From Isoetes taiwanensis (lineage: Eukaryota > Streptophyta > Lycopodiopsida > Isoetales > Isoetaceae): 64,000 bases of DNA. The translations under genes were made by a program, and so were the position numbers. Shown in pieces: positions 41,691 through 51,520 of this stretch. The notes beneath the pieces were generated by a model, which saw nothing but the letters and a program-made list of their open reading frames with translations, ran no database searches and was not told the origin of the DNA. Location: contig JAJEKV010000087.1 in the NCBI GenBank assembly GCA_021234155.1, positions 4,011,242 through 4,075,241 on the forward strand, read 5' to 3'. Numbering within the stretch: position 1 is the stretch's first letter; each line of letters begins with the position of its first letter.

Positions 41691-42640
41691 AGCATTTTTT
41701 TATAAGAAACAGGGGTAGTCAGACCTTTTGCCGAATCACTTTTGCCCATCACCGGAATTCCGTTCCGAATTTTGAGGTCCCCCACCTTGGTGCTTGTGCT
41801 GTGAAGCCTGTTTTCCTTGATGGTCTTGCAATTTTGGCACCCACACATCTCGACTTCAGCAGGGTTGAAGAATCCGTTACTGTCTCTGATGCAACATTCC
41901 TTGAGTCCCCCTTTTTTTAAGTTGAGTTGATAGGTTTCGAGGGAAGTAGAAATTTGCTCCAAGAAAGAAGTGTTACTTGGGAGAGAGGCTTTAAACTGAC
42001 GCTTATGCCATTCTATTACATGATCTTCCGCATCCTCCCATCGTTTAATTAGTTTCACGCTCGCTTTGGAAGTCCATTTCAGGCTATCAAGTTTAACTGC
42101 TATCTTCTTCGCTTTATTGAGCATTTCATCCATAGAGTTCCTGAAAATATTATTCTTCAAACTGCAACAATCTTCCTCAGTATGCCCTTGCTTAACTGTA
42201 ATCAGCTTATACAGAGAATGATCTATAGCCTGAGCTATTTCCAGCATGTTCCACACCCAATCTCTGTCGCTCGCCCTTCCCTCAAGGTAATCCTTCTCAA
42301 TTTCATCATATTTCTTCAGTCCCGCCACAACCCGACCATCTTCTTGCACTCCCATGCATACAGCTGCAGCCTTTTGTTGATCTTTGATGATATTGAAGGC
42401 AATATAGATTTCTTTAAGATTTTTCCAGGTTTCATCCCTTTTGTCCTCCAACCAAAAGATTTGCGTCCACTCCTCGTCCTCCACTCTTGCCTCTTCAGTT
42501 CCCTGTTTTGGTCTGACATAACCGCTCTTCCCTGCTCTGCCCTCCATTTCTTCTGCTAGTTGGCGACTTGAAACCTCCAAACCAAGATGTCTAAGTCCTC
42601 GAAGCGTTCTGCTGGTTGCAAATCGAAGAACAGAGCCCAC
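41684..42640 (-). CDS. LINE-B additional 5' ORF, 318 residues
   Basis: Unrecognised protein upstream of ORF1. The N-terminal part is Arg-rich and is followed by a largely helical charged region (EWTQIFWLEDKRDETWKNLK, DYLEGRASDRDWVWNMLEIA) and a late CGCQNC motif. It ends KKMLC-stop within an A7 run that overlaps the next ORF in the -1 frame. Most plant L1 elements have a single ORF1, so this extra ORF is unusual, or ORF1 is split here. Confidence 0.6.
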   Translation of the reverse strand: MGSVLRFATSRTLRGLRHLGLEVSSRQLAEEMEGRAGKSGYVRPKQGTEEARVEDEEWTQIFWLEDKRDETWKNLKEIYIAFNIIKDQQKAAAVCMGVQEDGRVVAGLKKYDEIEKDYLEGRASDRDWVWNMLEIAQAIDHSLYKLITVKQGHTEEDCCSLKNNIFRNSMDEMLNKAKKIAVKLDSLKWTSKASVKLIKRWEDAEDHVIEWHKRQFKASLPSNTSFLEQISTSLETYQLNLKKGGLKECCIRDSNGFFNPAEVEMCGCQNCKTIKENRLHSTSTKVGDLKIRNGIPVMGKSDSAKGLTTPVSYKKMLC

Positions 42641-42945
42641 CGTACTAGAGGCTCGGCGCCAAAATCTATGGGGATGCTGAGATGAAAGAAATTTCTGGGG
42701 AATCGGTTCCCTAGAGCCAAATATCCGGTATTATGAGCAGAAATTCTGAGAGATCCTAATCTGTCAAAGCACAGAATGCTAAGGAAATGACTGCCAACTG
42801 ACGTTCTACTGAATCCTACTCTCGATTGATTATTGTACGCTAAACTAAGAAGAATCCTAATTGCATCGACTGTCACATCATGGCCCACTGGGATCTGAGG
42901 AAGCCCAAGACTCTGGAGAACATCCTCTAACAAGGACTCATCCAT
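42556..42945 (-). CDS. LINE-B first 5' ORF, 129 residues
   Basis: Starts MDESLLEDVLQSLGLPQIPV about 100 bp inside the 5' end of the element and ends WRFQVAN. It overlaps the 318-residue ORF by 85 bp in another frame. Residues 75-115 (FPRNFFHLSIPIDFG and RWALFFDLQPAE) are compact and hydrophobic. No domain recognised. It may be the true start of a split 5' ORF. Confidence 0.5.
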   Translation of the reverse strand: MDESLLEDVLQSLGLPQIPVGHDVTVDAIRILLSLAYNNQSRVGFSRTSVGSHFLSILCFDRLGSLRISAHNTGYLALGNRFPRNFFHLSIPIDFGAEPLVRWALFFDLQPAERFEDLDILVWRFQVAN

Positions 42946-43042
42946 CGAGGCTCAGGCTTCGCACGTTTCCCAAGGCGGACTCGAAGAGCGCCAACGTTCA
43001 TTTTTTCTCCCCCCAGAGCGCCTTCCGCCCTATTGTCATTCC

Positions 43043-43058
43043 AACATGAACACTTCTC
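43043..43058. repeat. LINE-B target-site duplication, right copy
   Basis: Identical to 36399-36414; marks the 5' end of LINE-B. Confidence 0.95.
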
Positions 43059-43860
43059 ACAATTAGCATATAAAAGTAGCATAAGAACATAACCATTTAT
43101 AGGCGTTCCATCTCCACCATGGTCCCGCGTCCAACATTCAAGTTGGTCTATAAAAAGATCAAATAATGTAGGCAATAGAGGACACCCCTGTTTTACTCCC
43201 ACATTGCTCTCCACTAAATCATTACAAGAATTTACATATGGAAAGGACAATTGAACCAATACCTTTTCATATAGCTTTCCAACTGCTTGTCTGTATTCAA
43301 CAGAAATGCTTAAATTATCCATTCTTTCCCATAGATTTTTTCTGTTCACCATACTAAAAGCCTTGAAGAAGTCAACGAAGGTAGCATATAGGGGTTTCTT
43401 TTTCCCAACAAAAAAATCTATCATTGCACGCATAGTGACCAAATGGTCAATAGTGGACCTTCTAGGTCTGAACCCAGCTTGTCCCATTGCTCTAGCATTA
43501 TTATCCTCAGCCCACATGCTAATTTTTGAATTCAAAATGACTGCAAAAAGTTTAACATATAAACTACTAACCATGATCATTTCATAATTGGCTGGATCCA
43601 ATTCATTGCCTGCTTTGTGGAGTGGAACTACTCTGTTTATTTGCCATGCTTGTGAGAAGCCCTCTCGTAGCACTGCATTAAACAATTTTAACAAGATAGC
43701 AGCGACTCCATCACCCGCCCACTTGAACATTTCAGTTACTAGACCATCCGCATCAGCAGCTTTGTTATTAGACAACTTTTGTAAATGACAATCTATATCA
43801 TCCAAAGTGAGTAAAAGATACTCTACATCATACCTGCCATCCATGCAAGATTCATTCTAA
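43059..43860 (-). pseudogene. Second non-LTR reverse transcriptase fragment
   Basis: A different RT from LINE-A and LINE-B. The frame from 43844 reads LSNNKAADADGLVTEMFKWA, QINRVVPLHKAGN, GFRPRRSTIDHLVTMRAMID, FVDFFKAFSMVNRKNLWERM and GVKQGCPLLPTLFDLFIDQL. GFR..RST and K-GCPL are typical of RTE/CR1-like clades. It reaches LMLLLYAN where YADD is expected, then runs into the LINE-B insertion; on the other side lies the Copia LTR. So Copia inserted here first and LINE-B landed at the junction. Confidence 0.85.
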
Positions 43861-44018
43861 TTTGATGGTACAACCTTTGTATTTGCTCAAAAAGAGATGC
43901 AACATTCAATGTAGCCCCAACGTTTTGATATGGTTTTAACATGTCCCAAAATCTTTTTGTATGCTTAAGAAGGTCCATTACCATTTCTTGATGCTTTTTA
44001 TGCAGATGTGCTTTTCCA

Positions 44019-44019
44019 C

Positions 44020-44060
<41 letters not shown>
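44019..44060. repeat. (GA)n microsatellite
   Basis: About 20 GA units with one interruption, directly beside the 3' end of the SINE. Confidence 0.95.
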
Positions 44061-44246
44061 TGTATTTTTACGTCGTAGCACAAGTCAGCATCCTTTAGGA
44101 CATACGACGCTCCCTCTTCAAGGAGCACCACCCCCTACAAGGATACCAGGGGCCAAAGGTCCTAGGATGCCAAGATCCTAGTGAGGTTCGAACACGAGAC
44201 CTCAATGTGCTAGACGAGTGGACTAACCACACGACCAACACGACCA

Positions 44247-44249
<3 letters not shown>
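44061..44249 (-). mobile_element. tRNA-derived SINE
   Basis: The minus strand reads 'gtgtggttagtccactcg' (A-box-like, 44232-44215) and 'gtgttcgaacctc' (B box, 44195-44183), spaced as in a tRNA-type RNA polymerase III promoter. A body of about 120 bp follows and ends in a TC-rich tail. Flanking GA/TC tracts suggest insertion in, or seeding of, a microsatellite. It has no canonical tRNA fold beyond the promoter boxes, so it is not called a tRNA gene. Confidence 0.75.

Positions 44250-44301
<52 letters not shown>
44250..44301. repeat. (GA)n microsatellite
   Basis: About 26 uninterrupted GA units at the 5' side of the SINE. Confidence 0.95.
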
Positions 44302-44303
<2 letters not shown>

Positions 44304-44688
44304 TTGACTTAGAGAATACGAGAGATGGGAAAGATGGGTGAGAGTCGAAAAATCCAATTCTCGCCTTGAGAGATGGTTTGTCCCTAATAGCCGTTGGGGC
44401 GTTTTAATAGCCCACTAATCAAACCATATGCCTTAATTTTTGCTGCTTGAAAAAACTGCCTGAAAATTTTCCCTCACTGAAATTTTGGGGCACCATTTCT
44501 CCTTTTTTCTTGGTCTTCAAGGCCTCGTACAATTTCTTGAGATCTCTTCTTCAAACCAAGTGGTCGATTTTATGATGTGAAGGTATTAGTTAGTTTTATC
44601 AACCATTTGTATTTGAATTTCAAGCATTCATACATTGTTTTTAATCTTGAATTCAGCTATTCCAAAAATTGTTTCTTGCTTGCTGCCC

Positions 44689-45802
44689 TTCAATTACTTG
44701 GAATCAGATGTCTAAGGCCACTAGATCTACTTTGCCAATACGCAACGAGCTGTTTGTGCCTCCTTGGGTGGAAAAAATGGCCCCAAGAAGGACCTAAAAA
44801 ATGACAGGGTAGATCTCAATGGATGTGCATTTTGAGACAAACGCAAAACCAATTCCTTTGCAAAATAGCCAAAGGATAGGAGATCCAAGCGTGTTCTAAG
44901 TGAAATTCAAGCCTCTTCTATCACTATGAGTGAATATTTAGAATCTAAAAATGCATTGGCCATTGTTGTGTACGAAAAAGAAAATCCCAAAGCAATAGAC
45001 ACAAAAAATAGGAAGGCTCCAGTTTTTACAGGTTCTGGTGAAATTGCAGCCTATTATTGCAGGATTGATGGAACTGAGGCAGTTCGAAAATAAGTGGGAT
45101 AAACTCCAAGCATAATTCAAGGATGAGAAGGAGGCTTGTAGCCAATTGGGGTCAAAACTTTCAACTTGGCAGTGATATGACAGAATGGAAGAGGTGAAGT
45201 ATGGTGTAACTTCAAATAATCCTATTCCAGGGGCTGGAGATGATGGAGATTTTGGGAATGAAGCTTTTGAGGCAGTTGACTTGCACACAAATTTCTCAGA
45301 ATCATTCATGAATGACACTTTTTATGAAACAGTTGGATCAGAGGCAGCATTTGAGGATACCTTTGAGAGCAATCCATATAATCCAAATAACAATGTGTGC
45401 GTGGAAAACCCCAGTAGTACAGTCACGCCTGACATTCCAAGCAACAGAACACCAACATAAAACAAATCATATTCCTCTAGCCCTATATTAGCAGCATGTA
45501 ATCAACTTGGAGTTTATGGAAAACCAACAAAGAAGAAATCGAGGTTATAGATAGATGAGGACATTGCAATTGGGATTTCACAAATGGTAAACACTTTTGG
45601 TGACACAGAGGTAAGGAAATTGGATTTCATGAAAGAAGAATCTGCAAAGAAGATTGAATTGGTGAGGGAATTGAAAACAATGAGATTTGTTAACAATTTG
45701 AAGATTGCTAAGTCTATGGCTGCAATGACTCAAAGCATTTGCAGGATGACAAAGGAGATATTGCTCAAAATTGCAAAATTGGCTACTAAGAACAAGAATT
45801 AG
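44689..45802 (+). pseudogene. Myb/SANT-like protein remnant of a PIF/Harbinger element
   Basis: Readable pieces include YLESKNALAIVVYEKENPKA, NKWDKLQA, FKDEKEACSQLGSK, then an acidic stretch with FETVGSEA-like residues (TFYETVGSEAAFEDTFESNP) and a helical C-terminus ending KIAKLATKNKN at 45802. NKWDKL..(W)K.E.. is the hallmark of the Myb/SANT-like DNA-binding protein carried by PIF/Harbinger transposons. At least four stops interrupt it. It converges on the transposase remnant at 47.7-48.1 kb, as expected for a Harbinger element. Confidence 0.6.
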
Positions 45803-46039
45803 AGGTCTATTTTCAGGTTCTTGTTATTTGAAAAGTTTCTTTGGAACTGTCTCAAAATATTAATTGCTTTTAGTTTAAATGATTGATACTGTCTCAGCTC
45901 GATTAGATTTTTTCAATATTAATTATTGTGGTCTAGTCACGTCGCTCAATTTGACAAGGCAATTTAAGCTTTGTCGAGATCCATCCATGCATTCTAGAAT
46001 GGATCGAGGAAGGTTTTAGCAGTTAAACATTCCCTAAAC

Positions 46040-46500
46040 TATTCGTCTTCTGCTTCAAGCTCGTCCTCAGCGATCTCTGTTACTAGTTCAGAGGGTTCTT
46101 TACTCCTGAAGCTGAAAAGTCGAGTAGTTCTTCTAGTTCTGACTCCTATTACTTGGAATCTTCATCAAGCTCTTCTTCTGGTTCAAATTACAGTAAATAA
46201 TCTTCCTCAAGGCCAAGCACGTCAGATCATGAAAATCAAGACTCTTCTCCTACCATTGGAGTTGAAATTTCTGAAGTGGAGGTGCTTTCTCATAGGCTAA
46301 TCCATTATTTCTTCTCTCAGCGGGCCATCGTAACATTCCTAAAAATGGGGGTTGATATGGAGGCAGAAATTACAGAGTGGGACGAAAATGCACCTCTTAA
46401 CCAGAAAGTTCATTTTGAGTGTGTGTATGTGAAGCATTTTGCTAGATGGTATTTGCATGAAATTCGAATTGTCACTTACGAGTGCGAGCTGTGTGCCTAA
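46040..46500 (+). pseudogene. Unknown Ser-rich protein remnant
   Basis: The frame ending at 46500 reads a Ser-rich segment (SDSYYLESSSSSSSGSNYSK), a stop, then SSSRPSTSDHENQDSSP and a folded-looking end (EVLSHRLIHYFFSQRAIVTF, VHFECVYVKHFARWYLHEIR, CELCA). No family recognised. It lies between the Harbinger Myb-like and transposase remnants and may be part of the element or a host exon. Confidence 0.35.
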
Positions 46501-46679
46501 GTAGAAGATGACTCCTGTGTTAAGAGCTCGAACAAAAAAGTCTCCTGCTTTGTTCTTTTTTTTTTTGGTACAAGTTCATGTTTTTTGTGAAACTTCATTT
46601 TGTTGTGAAAAATGGCATGCATGCCAAATTTTTTTCTGAAGAATATAGGTTCTAACTACTATAACTATTCTCAGTATGA

Positions 46680-46706
46680 AATTTAATTTAATTTAATTTA
46701 ATTTAT
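46680..46706. repeat. (AATTT)n microsatellite
   Basis: Five tandem 'aattt' units. Confidence 0.9.
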
Positions 46707-47677
46707 TAAGTAGCTCTCTTAGGGCCTATGAAGAGGCCATGGAGCCTGAGTACAAATATCATCATAGTTTCAACAAAAATGTGCGATGTGCATCCACTGA
46801 AATGAAAAGCCTTTTGCACTAAAAATAATGTTTTCCTCTATTGATGCAGGTTAGAATTTGTAGCTTGGAAGGTGTGATTCATTTCAGTCTTTTAGTGTTC
46901 ATTTTCTTAAGTTTTGTTCCATTAAGTTTTGAACAAGCCAAAAAAAGGTTCTGTTCAAACAGTTCAGTTTCATCTTTAATATTTTGAACATGTCAAAAAA
47001 GGTCCTAATCGAGAACAGGCCTACTGTATAGATTATGCCAAGAAAGATTCATTCTTCATGCTGATTGCTGTCATTGAATTCAGATATTGAATAAACATAT
47101 TGTGCTATTTGCCAAAATTTTGATACCAAAATTGTGTTGCAGATGTTGTGTTGTTATTACTATCTTGTAAGGATATATAACCATTTATTTGCCTACAATT
47201 ATAATCTAGAATGAATGAAGTGCATTAGTTCTAGCATTCTATAATGGTTTTGCCACAAAGTTGACTGTCATTGACTTTTTTTTTAATACTCAAATTCAAC
47301 AGTCTATAACTCACAAATTATAAGTCTGACTTCAGCAAGATTTGGCTTTGCATCCTTCACTAACTTTCTTCTTCCACTTCCTACAAAAACAACACTAAAA
47401 ACTACAACTCTAAAAAATTGGGGTTGATTTAAGTAAGAACCGTTTTTTTACAGAAAAGGGCAAGTACTTGTGAATGGAAGTGTTTGTATCCTTATACTGC
47501 AATTTAACCAAATATAATGATCCAAATCAAATTCAAATTCAATTACACCATAGAGTTTCAAAACCGTAATTGTGATTGAATTACAATGTTACAATTCAGG
47601 CAGAAAGAACAATCATTCTTGAGGAGAACATGACCATCCAAATTTTCAAATATAACGTGCCTCATTTGATCACCTTG
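46707..47677. other. No recognised gene
   Basis: AT-rich DNA between Harbinger remnants. No open frame or repeat worth calling; probably non-coding element or intergenic sequence. Confidence 0.4.
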
Positions 47678-48060
47678 TTACTTCAGTGACATGTTCATTG
47701 CATTTGTCTCATAATGATATATTAGTAGAGGGTCGTCTTCAATTGGCAACATGTCCCATCCCATCTCATCCATAATGCAGAAGTTCCAAAGGACACAAGC
47801 TGCATGTATAATCTTGGATACCAACATGCACTCAGAATTCTGGATTTTTCCTTCACATAATTCTGGATTTCAAAGCCATTTTCTACAGAGACTCTGCCCC
47901 TACAAATCTTTTTGTTGAACTTAAAATAAACACCATGGTTATGTGGAAAGACTTTAAGGAGGAATAGTCTACTAGAATAAGCTGAATCACCTAGTAGGTT
48001 GCCCCTTCTTTAACTTTCTGCCACTCAAAGTGACCACTGGTTGGTCCTGCAGATAAATTT
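47678..48060 (-). pseudogene. PIF/Harbinger transposase C-terminal remnant (DDE_Tnp_4)
   Basis: A minus-strand reading gives NLLGDSAYSSRLFLLKVFPH, KFNKKICRGRVSVENGF and IHAACVLWNFCIMDEMGWDM, ending NAMNMSLK-stop. GDSAY contains the second catalytic Asp and R..VEN the catalytic Glu of DDE_Tnp_4 transposases. HAACVLWNFC is the conserved C-terminal helix. A frame change occurs near 47860, and the N-terminal half is not recognisable beyond about 48060. Confidence 0.85.
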
Positions 48061-49524
48061 GTCATTCCTGTACATTATATAGTCCAAGGAGTTTTTAGTC
48101 CAGAACATCCTTCCTGTATCATTTTGATAGTTCAATCTCTCTCCAGAATAGCCCTTGAGGAGCTCTACTCAGCGATACCGTGTTCATGGCAGAAGGTGGA
48201 ATGCTTGAAAAGTTAGTTGTAAAATTTAACGTGAAACTGTTACAACGCTAGCAACTACAGGTACAACGATTGCCACAACCCAATAGCAGCAAAGATAATA
48301 ATAGAGAGCTTTATCCATGCCTTCAGAAATAAAGATTATCTCCGTAGAATTCTTTATATTCACAGCCTTGTAGACACACATCGATTCCTAACCTCCGGCT
48401 ATTCCCAATCTTATCTATCTTGATTATCCAAGGTCACAAGCATGAGAAAAAAAAAAGGAAATCTAAATCGTGACCGTTTGATGAGTTGCATAGGCCAATC
48501 TTGAGGGAGAAAGTGGCATCCAGCATAGTAGTAGCACCTCCTAGAATATAGGAAGGAAACTTTAGAATGTTTCAGGAAGCCCGGCTGTGACATGAAGGCG
48601 TGGCAGTTCAGGAAGCCTCACAACCCTTCCATAGTAACCGAGACCCTAAAATTTCCTTATTCTTGGTGTGATGAGAAGTCCTGCTCAGTCAAGGAGAGTT
48701 TTTAGGTCCGGAAAGCTCAAAAGAAACCATTTTAATGCTATTTCTGGAATCTTCATCCATATAATCATGATTTTTTGTGGAAGATCCTAACCATTTGGGC
48801 GGAAGCCGAAACACACCTGTACCATTTGAAGAAAATGGAGGAATGCTTTAAACTAGAGCTTGTAGAGCTTTGGCTATGGCATAGTGAGCTTACGTATAAT
48901 ACATTTGCTTAGGTTATGGCTTTCAGACCATCTGAGGCTTGAGCAAGTGATTATGGCTTTGGGGCCGAGCATCCTACGACGCCGTCTGAAAGCAGGGGAT
49001 TCATTTATGGCCTGGTCATTACGGAAACGGGGGTATCTTCAGGCTCGAAAGGCCCCAAAGATTTGCTCTCAAAGGAAAGAAGCGCCTTGGTATATAGTCG
49101 CCTTGGCTCTAGACCACAAGTGCTGGAAAAGTTCTGAAGCTGTCAGAATTTTAAGGTCGTAGACACAGGCATGCAATTCCTCACCACACACACCCTAAAT
49201 ACAAGGGTAACTTTATTTTCATCCATTCATCTAAATACATGTAGCAATTGGTTCAAACCTTAGGGTTTGTCCTTCGGCAGCCCTTCAATTTTCAACCTTC
49301 GTTTATGGACATTCTTTAAAATAGAGCTTGCCGTAGTAGACAAATATAGTCGGACCGCAGAACCAGTGGCTGAACGACCCCTTTTGGCGGCGATAAAGCT
49401 GTACAATTCCTATCAGATTTCAGGACATAGCTTTTAAATATGCATATTTCGGAAGTTTTGGAATATTTTCGTGCTCCATTCTACATTTGCTTCTACATTT
49501 GATTCACATGTTGTTTGATATCAG
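48061..49524. other. No recognised gene
   Basis: Only short unrecognised frames, such as plus-strand 48884-49162. The 5' exon of the MOG1 remnant could lie in the last few hundred bases but was not identified. Confidence 0.35.
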
Positions 49525-50576
49525 GATGTAAGTGATATCCGGGAAGTTCCAAATAACCAGGTAATCTTTAGCTATGAGGTTGATTAAAGAAACCATTTTA
49601 ACGGTATGCAGGAAGCGTTTATGGTGTAAATCAGGACAGGCTTATCATTATTGAGCTTCTTGAGCTTAAGGAGGACGTAAATGATCAGCAGGTGCCCTTT
49701 GGTTCCTCCAAGATTTGTAAACGAGCCGAGATGTAGGACAAGATTTAGTTGCGGTGAATTCTGATAACTTTTGCCTTATGTATGTTTCCATGGATCAAAG
49801 TTAATGAGGAGTAGCACTTTCAATATCTGACTAATTCTTTAATTGCGAGGACGGACGGTTGCTGGCCATGTTTTCTACAAGGTATCTGAATTTGTTAACC
49901 CAATCGATTCATCCAACTGTGCCTTTCTGAACAATCGTGGCTTGCGTGATTGCACGTGGTATGCTTCAAGGGTTATGCGTTAGCTAGCTTATGCAGTTTA
50001 AAACAGTCTCTGATTTAGACTATTACTTAAATAAGATATTATCTGGTTGCAGGCTATCTCAAGACGACCGAGGTGCAGATGCGCAATGTCGATGGCAATT
50101 AAATCTCATTTCTTTACAAGTGCGTTCGAAGCAGTTAGAATATGGGAAAAATAGGACCAATTTTTTGAGAAGTTCGAGCATTATAGCGTGCATTTAATGG
50201 CTGCTGTCTCTTAGAATGTTGTTTGTTTAATAATTAAAAACTGATTATTTTTTCGCTTGCTGCCACGATAGGTATATTTGGGGAACATACGGTTGCGGAA
50301 TGTTGGCACTGATGTCCTTATCACTGTTTATGAACCCTTACATATCAGGCATGTAAATTTGATTGATTGTAGCAGTTAAATAGCTGATTTCGAGTACAAT
50401 GCCCAAGCAACTAACAGGCTGAATAAACTTGGTGCAGTGAGCATAGTCAGAGTGCAGCTGCAGTTGGTGCTGGAGAGACTGTTCCAGCTGCAATGATGGG
50501 TTACATGTCTGCTCAGACAATTTTTCAGTACGCCCTAGCAACATTCAAAATTCTTGATTGGAGTCTCTTTGGTTAA
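49525..50576 (+). pseudogene. MOG1: MOG1 (Ran release factor) gene remnant
   Basis: MOG1 binds the nuclear GTPase Ran and promotes nucleotide release. Exons in order: 49525-49560 (DVSDIREVPNNQ); 49612-49690 (NQDRLIIIELLELKEDVND in a shifted frame); possibly 50053-50088 (GADAQ); 50272-50348 (VYLGNIRLRNVGTDVLITVY then EPLHI); 50438-50576 (SAAAVGAGETVPAAMMGYM then FKILDWSLFG-stop). The last two join perfectly only with a GC donor (GCATGT) and 'ggtgcag' acceptor. Exon 2 needs a one-base correction, and the N-terminal exon is missing. It is either a recent pseudogene or a gene with assembly indels. Confidence 0.7.
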
Positions 50577-51295
50577 GTCTCAAATATCCGCGGGAGATGA
50601 TTTAGGAGAAGCATAATTTTAAGGTATTTCCCACAAGCTGTTGGCGATGGGGGTGCGTATGAATATGTTTTCTCCAGTTATAGTGACTTTCTTATTTACT
50701 CTGTCTATTCAAATAACATATTTGCCTCAATGTATGTTGTCTTGATTGTTAAGATTTTCATCTGTGTTTACAGCAACAGTAGCCCTAAACTATTTTGCAA
50801 CCACAATGCCCACTCTATGTCCCGTCGGTGTGTCCATCAATTTTGTAAACAGTCATTATTACATTATTTAGAGTGTTTTGGGGAATACTGCGGAAAGAAG
50901 GCTGGAAGGAATCGGCAAAGGCTTCAGTAAGTGGTTTCATTTGGGGTTTGGTCTGCTGCTTCAAATGAATATTCTCTTGGCTTTGCTTCATTGTTGCTGA
51001 AATGCTCGTTAGAATTGCTGTATGTTGAAGGAATATGTCATAAAGGAGAGCTGGAAAAGGCATTTCAGAGCATGGAGCTTATTGAATGAATCCTGTGCAA
51101 TATTTTTCATTGGACGTATGCTCGAAAAAGGACAGTGCAGGCGCTAGGCAGTTGCAAGAGCTCGTCTTCCATTTAGACTTGATTACTATTGCAAATGACA
51201 ATCTTATTAAGCCACTTTATACGAGGGCAACCAAGCACCTTGAATGGAAAAAGCCAAGTATCATTTCTTGGACTATGCATATAGGTAGATCTGTA
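50577..51295. other. No recognised gene
   Basis: A plus-strand exon-like piece near 50870-50930 (NTAERRLEGIGKGFS before a GTAAGT donor) is not identified. The rest shows only short frames. Confidence 0.35.
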
Positions 51296-51520
51296 CAGGT
51301 ACGTTTGGCAGCGAAGTATGTATATTCAGAAGTCCATACAAATTGTGGAGACTCATATACGTACGCTGCGGTGGCAAATGGAGAATCTGGAGGATGCATA
51401 GTGTGTAATAACCATATTCAGAGTCATGCAAATTGTGAGGGCTCATGTACACTTGCAATACCCTTTACTACGATATGTATGCAAAATGGAGAATCGGAGG
51501 ATGCATGGTGTGTTGCGTTC
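51296..51520. repeat. Diverged tandem repeat, about 93-104 bp
   Basis: 'attcagaagtccatacaaat' near 51323 is echoed by 'attcagagtcatgcaaat' near 51416. 'gcaaatggagaatctggagg' near 51377 is echoed near 51481. The plus-strand open frame across it is a repeat translation. Confidence 0.7.

Larger units (their letters stand above)
36415..43042 (-). mobile_element. Near-complete L1-type LINE (LINE-B), 6.6 kb
   Basis: Bounded by a perfect 16-bp target duplication, with an 11-base poly(A) at the 3' end (36425-36415) and a 5' end at 43042. Minus-strand ORFs in order: two 5' ORFs (42945-42556, 42640-41684), an ORF1 (41690-40614), ORF2 with endonuclease and RT (40614-37528) and a zf-RVT segment (37567-36956). 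The length and duplication indicate a full-length insertion. One frameshift separates the zf-RVT part from ORF2. Confidence 0.95.

Noticed and set aside
44183-44232. A functional tRNA gene
   Set aside because: A- and B-box-like sequences exist, but acceptor and anticodon stems do not pair. The body and TC-rich tail fit a SINE.
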